Position numbers and translations under genes: made by a program
Shown here: in pieces, positions 59,090-64,000 of the stretch
How positions within the stretch are numbered: position 1 is the stretch's first letter
Layout of the letters: each line of letters begins with the position of its first letter
Assembly (NCBI RefSeq): GCF_000422845.1
Contig: NZ_KE383931.1
Span: 654,699-718,698 of the forward strand
From: Oceanobacter kriegii DSM 6294
Lineage (GTDB): Bacteria; Pseudomonadota; Gammaproteobacteria; Pseudomonadales; Oceanobacteraceae
Direction of reading: 5' to 3'
Length of the DNA: 64,000 bases
Notes under the pieces: generated by a model
The model's database searches: none
What the model saw: only the letters and a program-made list of their open reading frames with translations
Told to the model about the DNA's origin: nothing

Positions 59090-59548
59090 TTAGTTATCAA
59101 AATTTGGAACAATATGAGCTTTTTCAATCAGCTCAATCGGCAACAGGTATTCGTGGTTGTCCACCAGCAAAACAATATCCTGTTCTTCAATCCCCTGAAG
59201 ACGTCCCTTGAACTTGCGGCGTCCATCAAAAGGCATACGCAGACGTAATTCGATGATTTCGTTTACAGCCTGCTCATAGTGAGAGAGTTCAAACAGCGGA
59301 CGATCCATACCCGGCGACGACACTTCCAGCGTGTAGTCCTGTGCAATCGGGTCTTCAACGTCCAGTACCGCGCTCATCTGGCGACTGACGTCCGCGCAGT
59401 GATCAACGGTGATGCCGTTTTCGTGGTCAATATAAACGCGCAACATTACCTGGCGGCCCTGACTCAACAGTTCAAGCCCCCAGAAAACAAAACCCATTGA
59501 TTCAACAACCGGTTTCAGCATCTCAACCAGGCGAGTATCACGTGCCAA
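59090..59548 (-). CDS. rimP: Ribosome maturation factor RimP
   Basis: 152 residues. The start is a TTG at 59548, with AGAGGTG upstream; no ATG or GTG fits. [21 protein letters not shown] and [13 protein letters not shown] are the family signature. It assists 30S assembly. First gene of the nusA-infB operon. Confidence 0.95.
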   Translation of the reverse strand: MARDTRLVEMLKPVVESMGFVFWGLELLSQGRQVMLRVYIDHENGITVDHCADVSRQMSAVLDVEDPIAQDYTLEVSSPGMDRPLFELSHYEQAVNEIIELRLRMPFDGRRKFKGRLQGIEEQDIVLLVDNHEYLLPIELIEKAHIVPNFDN

Positions 59549-59569
59549 TATTTTTCACCTCTCAGAAAC

Positions 59570-59593
59570 AAAAACTGGGCACCTAGTGCCCAG
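59570..59593 (-). terminator. Terminator-like hairpin in the rimP leader
   Basis: On the minus strand CTGGGCAC, loop TAG, GTGCCCAG and TTTTTG. It lies between the tRNA-Leu and rimP, 22 bases before the rimP start, so a transcript from upstream must pass or end here. Confidence 0.7.
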
Positions 59594-59705
59594 CCCGATG
59601 AAGTTGCCCAGGAATCGGACAACCGCTCTGCCAAATCCACCCTGTCGTCACAAAAAACACGGACGAACAGTAAAACCCATCGGGTGACCCCGGACGACAG
59701 CTACT

Positions 59706-59731
59706 AAAAAGCCCCTGACATGAGGGGCTTT
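59706..59731 (-). terminator. Terminator downstream of tRNA-Leu
   Basis: AAAGCCCCT (59708-59716), loop of 6, AGGGGCTTT (59723-59731), with five T following on the minus strand. It ends the tpiA-secG-tRNA transcript. Confidence 0.82.
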
Positions 59732-59809
59732 GGACAGCTTGAGCTGGCGCATTATAAATGCTTTGAGCTCAAAAAGCGAACCAGGTTCACTTGATCTTGG
59801 TCTGGTTAT

Positions 59810-59895
59810 TGGTGCGGATGGCGAGACTCGAACTCGCACGAGCTTAGCTCACCACCCCCTCAAGATGGCGTGTCTACCAATTCCACCACATCCGC
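59810..59895 (-). tRNA. tRNA-Leu (anticodon GAG)
   Basis: 86 nt with encoded CCA. Acceptor GCGGATG pairs with CATCCGC; D arm GTGGTGGAATTGGTAGACAC; anticodon stem CCATC/GGTGG with loop TTGAGGG, anticodon GAG; class II variable arm; T arm with GTTCGAGTC. It lies after secG as leuU does in E. coli. The tRNA-fMet that often follows it in this position is not there. Confidence 0.95.
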
Positions 59896-59926
59896 ATCGT
59901 TACCAGATCAATGCCTGATAGTTGGG

Positions 59927-60304
59927 TTATTCAACTACTGGGGCATCGCTTGCTGAAGCATCCATATCGGGTGCATCAACTGAAGGCGCGTATTCTTCCA
60001 CAGATGGGGTATCTTTCTCAAGCTTTTCAATAACTTCCTGTGAAGGAATACCAATATCAGTGCCAGATTCCGCGTGTTGCTTGGCGTACATGGCCAAACC
60101 CAGGGACGTAACGAAGAACGCAGCAGCCAGCCACGCAGTCGTGCGGCTCAAAAAGTTGCCGGAACCACTGCTACCAAATACTGTTTGGGACGCACCACCA
60201 CCAAAAGAGGCGCCCGCATCCGCTCCCTTACCTTGCTGCAGCATCACAAAACCGATGATGCCCAATGCCAGCAGGATGTGAACTACAAGAACAATAGATT
60301 CCAT
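59927..60304 (-). CDS. secG: Preprotein translocase subunit SecG
   Basis: 125 residues. Two transmembrane helices (about 3-20 and 53-73) flank the conserved loop GKGADAGASFGGGASQTVFGSSGSGNFLSR (split here by the family's glycines). A long acidic tail, rich in Asp, Ser and Pro, follows. It assists SecYEG-mediated export. It starts 6 bases after tpiA. Confidence 0.95.
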   Translation of the reverse strand: MESIVLVVHILLALGIIGFVMLQQGKGADAGASFGGGASQTVFGSSGSGNFLSRTTAWLAAAFFVTSLGLAMYAKQHAESGTDIGIPSQEVIEKLEKDTPSVEEYAPSVDAPDMDASASDAPVVE

Positions 60305-60310
60305 AATTAC

Positions 60311-61051
60311 CTAGGCCGTACAGATTTTCAGGAAATGTTCGGCGTCCAGTGAGGCTCCACCCACCAGGCCACCATCAATATCAGCTTGAGCAAACAGCTC
60401 TTCAGCCGTAGTGGAGTTGACGCTACCGCCATACAGAATACGGGTCTTTTCACCCAGTTCTGCAGCACGTTCAGTCAGCAAGCTACGAATAAATGCGTGT
60501 ATCGCCTGAGCCTGCGCCGGTGTTGCAGTCTCGCCGGTGCCAATGGCCCAAACCGGTTCATACGCAATCACCACAGAACGCCAGTCGTCTTCGCTCAATT
60601 CAGACAGTGCCAGAGACAACTGCTGACGAACGACGTTTTCTTCATTACCAGCCTGACGATCTTCCAGTGTTTCACCAACACACAGAATCACCTTCAGACC
60701 ACAAGACAACGCGCGGCGCGTCTTGGCCAGAATGATCTCATCGGTCTCACCAAACAGGGCGCGACGCTCGGAATGACCAAGAATCACGTACTCGCAAGCA
60801 AGATCGCGGAGCATGGACGCAGAAACTTCACCAGTGAAAGCACCACTGTCTTCAGTTGAGCAATTTTGCGCACCCAGCATAAGCTGGCTGTCGGCAATGG
60901 CTTCACGGAACTGAGACAAATAAGGAAACGGCGGACATACCAGCACGTCGCGACCCGCAACGGCAGTACCCGAAAGCTGCTCCAGCCACTCGCTAGTTGC
61001 GGCTGTTGAAGCGTTCATTTTCCAGTTTCCGGCAATCATCAGGCGACGCAC
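60311..61051 (-). CDS. tpiA: Triosephosphate isomerase
   Basis: 246 residues from a GTG at 61051, with GGGAG 6 bases upstream. Substrate Lys in GNWKMN, catalytic His in LGHSERR, catalytic Glu in AYEPVWAIGTG, and the phosphate loop GGSVN. It interconverts DHAP and G3P. Same operon as secG. Confidence 0.97.
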   Translation of the reverse strand: MRRLMIAGNWKMNASTAATSEWLEQLSGTAVAGRDVLVCPPFPYLSQFREAIADSQLMLGAQNCSTEDSGAFTGEVSASMLRDLACEYVILGHSERRALFGETDEIILAKTRRALSCGLKVILCVGETLEDRQAGNEENVVRQQLSLALSELSEDDWRSVVIAYEPVWAIGTGETATPAQAQAIHAFIRSLLTERAAELGEKTRILYGGSVNSTTAEELFAQADIDGGLVGGASLDAEHFLKICTA

Positions 61052-61126
61052 GGCATACTCCCAAAATCAAAGAGCGCAGATACTATCCAAGAAGCGGGCT
61101 TTAAACAACCCGAATCCTCTTTCTGC

Positions 61127-62461
61127 TCAACGGTTTAACTCGGTTTCGACCACTTCGGCCAGCTGTTTGGCCTTGGTAGCGGCAATATCATCGGTCTCGG
61201 CTTCCACCATCACCCGCACCACAGGTTCAGTACCGGATGGTCGCAACAACACTCGACCACGGCCTGCCAGCTCAGCTTCGACCGCCGCCACCGCGGTTTG
61301 AATGGCATCACTGTTGATATCGGCATTGGCGCCGCGGCGCACATTGATCATTACCTGCGGCATTTTCATCATGCGCTGGTGCCAATCGCGCAGCGACGTT
61401 CCGGTATCCATCAAGGCCACCAGCACCTGCAAGGCCGCAACAATGCCATCTCCAGTGGTTTGCACATCCAGCGACAGCAAATGGCCGGACGACTCACCAC
61501 CGATGCGCCAGCCGTTTTCTTCCAGCTTTTGCAGTACATAGCGGTCACCGACCTTGGCGCGCAGGAATGGAATACCCAGCTCCTTCATGCCCAATTCAAG
61601 CCCCATGTTGCTCATCAGGGTACCCACCACACCGCCCTGCAGCTTGCCTTGCTGCTGAGCATGAGCGGCCATGATGTACAACAGCTGATCGCCATCCACC
61701 ACGTCACCGCGATGATCGACCATCACGACGCGGTCGCCATCGCCATCAAAGGCAATGCCCAGATCCGCGCTTTCAGCCAGAACCGCATCCACCAGTCCCG
61801 CAGGCTCGGTAGAACCCACGCCCTTGTTGATGTTAAAGCCATCAGGCTGATTACCCAGCACCACAATATCGGCGCCCAATTCACGGAAGACCGCAGGCGC
61901 AATGGCGTACGTGGCACCGTGGGCGCAATCGAGCACAATCTTCATGCCGCGCAAATTCAACGAACCGGCCGTGCCCTTGCAGAATTCGATGTATCGACCT
62001 GCCGCGTCATTGATACGCATGGCCTTGCCCAACTGCTGGGAATCGACACACACCATGTCTTTTTGCAGGTACTCTTCGATCGCCAGCTCAGTCTCATCCG
62101 GCAGCTTCTGACCGGCCCCAGAGAAGAACTTGATGCCGTTGTCGTAGTACGGATTGTGAGAAGCACTGATCACGATACCCGCCTGGGCACGGAACGTGCG
62201 CGTCAGATAAGCGATACCTGGCGTTGGAATAGGTCCCAGCAGTGCGACATCGGCACCCGCCGCCGACAAACCGGCTTCCAGCGCTGACTCAAACATATAC
62301 CCGGAAATACGGGTGTCCTTGCCAATCAGAATCTGGGTTTTACCTTGTTTGGCAAACACCTTACCGGCCGCCCAACCCAGCTTCATCACAAAATCAGGCG
62401 TAATAGGTGCTTCACCTACCTTGCCGCGAATACCATCGGTACCAAAAAATTTTCTCGACAT
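61127..62461 (-). CDS. glmM: Phosphoglucosamine mutase
   Basis: 444 residues from the ATG at 62461 ([13 protein letters not shown]). A GTG at 62476 overlaps the folP stop as GTGA and would add 5 residues. The active-site phosphoserine is in ISASHNP, the metal site in FDGDGDR, and the C-terminal phosphate loop in [12 protein letters not shown]. It makes glucosamine 1-phosphate for UDP-GlcNAc. Confidence 0.97.
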   Translation of the reverse strand: MSRKFFGTDGIRGKVGEAPITPDFVMKLGWAAGKVFAKQGKTQILIGKDTRISGYMFESALEAGLSAAGADVALLGPIPTPGIAYLTRTFRAQAGIVISASHNPYYDNGIKFFSGAGQKLPDETELAIEEYLQKDMVCVDSQQLGKAMRINDAAGRYIEFCKGTAGSLNLRGMKIVLDCAHGATYAIAPAVFRELGADIVVLGNQPDGFNINKGVGSTEPAGLVDAVLAESADLGIAFDGDGDRVVMVDHRGDVVDGDQLLYIMAAHAQQQGKLQGGVVGTLMSNMGLELGMKELGIPFLRAKVGDRYVLQKLEENGWRIGGESSGHLLSLDVQTTGDGIVAALQVLVALMDTGTSLRDWHQRMMKMPQVMINVRRGANADINSDAIQTAVAAVEAELAGRGRVLLRPSGTEPVVRVMVEAETDDIAATKAKQLAEVVETELNR

Positions 62462-62472
62462 AATCTCTTCGC

Positions 62473-63303
62473 TCACAACGCCAGGGTAGCAGATACCACC
62501 GCCATGGCATCGACGGTTTCTTTCACATCATGCACACGGATAATACGCGCACCTTTCATTGCACAAATAACAGCGGCAGCCACACTGCCAGCGGTGCGCT
62601 GATCCGGCACATCCACGCCCGTTGCATCACCAATCATGCGCTTACGCGACAGACCGGTGAGCAAAGGCAGATTCATGGATTCAAACTCGGCCAAACGGTT
62701 CAATAGCTCATAGTTGTGTTGTGCGGTTTTACCAAAACCAAAGCCCGGGTCAATCAGAATACGATCACGTGCAATGCCACCCGCCTCACACACCTCAATA
62801 CGCTGCTGCAGATAGCCCATTACCTCATCCACCACAGACGCATACTGCGGCGCGTCCTGCATGTTTTCTGGCTGGCCTTTCATGTGCATCAAGCACACCG
62901 GCAAGCCAGTCGCAGCCGTAGCAGCGACCGCACCTTCTCTTTCTAACGCCCGTACATCATTGATGATATGCGCACCTACCGCGGCGGATTCTGTAATTAC
63001 CTCAGGTGTACTGGTATCCACCGAAATAGCCACATCCAGACGCTTGGCAATACCCTCCACAACCGGCACCACACGCTCCAATTCCTCCGCCACCGTCACA
63101 GGATCAGCACCCGGACGGGTCGACTCACCACCCACGTCGATGATCCCCGCACCGGCCATCAACATGGCTTCCGCGTGCTTCAAAGCAACATCAAGGGAGT
63201 TAAACCGGCCGCCGTCAGAAAAAGAATCTGGCGTAGCGTTAAGAATGCCCATAACCACCGGGCGAGCCAGCGACAGCTGACGGGAACCACATTGAAGAAT
63301 CAC
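62473..63303 (-). CDS. folP: Dihydropteroate synthase
   Basis: 276 residues. I chose the GTG at 63303 because it aligns with the E. coli N-terminus. A longer frame, starting at TTG 63360 or 63315, adds unrelated residues. [35 protein letters not shown] and GLSRKRM are intact. It joins pABA to dihydropterin pyrophosphate. The conserved upstream neighbour ftsH is not in the window. Confidence 0.95.
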   Translation of the reverse strand: MILQCGSRQLSLARPVVMGILNATPDSFSDGGRFNSLDVALKHAEAMLMAGAGIIDVGGESTRPGADPVTVAEELERVVPVVEGIAKRLDVAISVDTSTPEVITESAAVGAHIINDVRALEREGAVAATAATGLPVCLMHMKGQPENMQDAPQYASVVDEVMGYLQQRIEVCEAGGIARDRILIDPGFGFGKTAQHNYELLNRLAEFESMNLPLLTGLSRKRMIGDATGVDVPDQRTAGSVAAAVICAMKGARIIRVHDVKETVDAMAVVSATLAL

Positions 63304-63434
63304 GTAATTATCCAAAACTGCATTTACGAGAAGAATAAAACAGAACGGGCCACGGCCCAACCAGCGCGGCCAAATAACAGAATATCAACGGTGGTACAGC
63401 GTTGGGATAAACGATACACACCCATGACATAAAC

Positions 63435-63471
63435 GTGGGTCAGATAAAAACGCGAAGCAGGTGCCATTGAC
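63435..63471 (+). repeat. REP-like element C, copy 3
   Basis: GTGGGTCAGATAAAAACGCG, then AAGCAGGTGCCATTGAC. One of two copies in the folP spacer; more diverged from the 44/50-kb copies. Confidence 0.85.
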
Positions 63472-63576
63472 GTCACAGTGTGGAATGCCTGGTCCGTATT
63501 CAAAGCGAGCCGGCGGCCCGCACTCCCGGAAACACACATCAGCCCCGTCAACACCCCACACAACCGTGACGTACAC

Positions 63577-63614
63577 GTAGGTCAGATAAAAACGCGAAGC
63601 GGGTGCCATCTGAC
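63577..63614 (+). repeat. REP-like element C, copy 4
   Basis: GTAGGTCAGATAAAAACGCG, then AAGCGGGTGCCATCTGAC. Starts 142 bases after copy 3, same orientation; both copies are followed by a GGC-rich CGGCCCGC dyad. Confidence 0.88.
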
Positions 63615-63918
63615 GTGGTAGTGCTGAATGACTACTCCACATCCAAGGCGGGCCAGCGGCCCGCGCTTATATGGCCCCGTCCCGTTGTTGCAAGCCATTT
63701 CGACGTTTCAGAGTGAGATTGCACGCTTATATCCGACCTGTTAATTGGCTTTTGCCACGGCCATTATGATATGTGCTTCCACTGTCCTGATCTCCCGGAC
63801 GGCTTCGTTGAGCCACTGCGCGGGTAAGGTTTCAGTGAACCGATCTTATCTGTTTGGTCTTAATGGTCTGCGCAACCTCGTGACGTTTAACTATTAACTT
63901 GCTTTAGTCGTCGATCAA

Positions 63919-64000
63919 TCAAGCTTGGTAAACAACCTTCTTAGTAAGTACCGCCCAGACAATGCGAGCTAACTTGTTTGCCAAGGCGACGATGATTTTG
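63919..64000 (-). CDS. IS110-family transposase, C-terminal end only
   Basis: The last 26 residues before a TGA at 63919. VALANKLARIVWAVL is the usual C-terminal signature of IS110/IS1111-type DEDD transposases. The rest of the gene lies beyond the right edge. IS110 elements lack long terminal repeats and do not duplicate the target, so the left border cannot be fixed from this side. Confidence 0.82.
   Translation of the reverse strand, partial: KIIVALANKLARIVWAVLTKKVVYQA

Larger units (their letters stand above)
63304..63918. other. Repeat-rich spacer between folP and an IS110-type element
   Basis: No gene. It contains two REP-like C elements (63435-63471, 63577-63614) set in longer units of about 140 bases that repeat with divergence, then about 250 bases with no repeat that lie between the REP units and the transposase end. 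That last part could hold the noncoding end of the insertion element. Confidence 0.5.

Noticed and set aside
59594..59650. tRNA gene on the minus strand
   Set aside because: Has a D-arm-like piece but no T arm, acceptor pairing or clear anticodon stem, so it is treated as a finding and not as a tRNA.

Overview
The window comes from the chromosome of a Gammaproteobacterium, most likely an aquatic or marine member of the Pseudomonadales/Oceanospirillales side. Evidence for this is the gene order tpiA-secG-tRNA-Leu(GAG)-rimP-nusA-infB-rbfA-truB-rpsO-pnp, the rpsP-rimM-trmD-rplS operon, a PurL of about 1295 residues, and short interspersed palindromes of the Pseudomonas type. The species assignment is inference; no rRNA is present.

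Left part (1-24.6 kb), mostly accessory and envelope genes. It opens with a broken-off antitoxin-like gene and a membrane-anchored DUF4041/GIY-YIG nuclease. Then come a tannase/feruloyl-esterase-like lipoprotein, a dCACHE-PAS-PAS-GGDEF-EAL enzyme, and a MocR regulator divergent from a small membrane protein with a perfect inverted repeat between them. Next is a tight three-gene operon (12425 to 9919, minus strand) of a ZorA-like MotA/TolQ/ExbB channel, a ZorB-like OmpA/MotB protein and an unrecognised Cys-rich protein. It is divergent from a YbjQ-YbjQ-M48 protease-lipoprotein operon. After that come trxB, a CZB-type chemoreceptor, a PIN-PhoH protein, a LOG-family nucleotide hydrolase, a Kef/YbaL-type antiporter and truC. 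A gene-free AT-rich kilobase (23.65-24.56 kb) carries three perfect DnaA boxes.

Middle part (24.6-50 kb). dsbC is followed by the rpsP operon, DUF4174, a NirA-type siroheme reductase with its CysJ-like flavoprotein, purL, mltF, tadA-yciH, a sensor kinase, an Lrp regulator divergent from leuA, an acetate/succinate CoA-transferase, a FAN1-like VRR-NUC nuclease and a strongly degenerate phosphoketolase-like protein. The last three genes are bracketed by two clusters of REP-like elements in opposite orientation.

Right part (50-64 kb) is the conserved information-processing cluster, all on the minus strand: pnp, rpsO, truB, rbfA, infB, nusA, rimP, tRNA-Leu, secG, tpiA, glmM, folP. The usual ftsH upstream of folP is not in the window. 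Instead there is a REP-rich spacer and the 3' end of an IS110-family transposase running off the edge.

The best candidates for something new are the ZorAB-like operon with its Cys-rich third protein, the DnaA-box locus next to truC/dsbC, the degenerate phosphoketolase, and the coupling of an IS110 element with REP units at the right edge.
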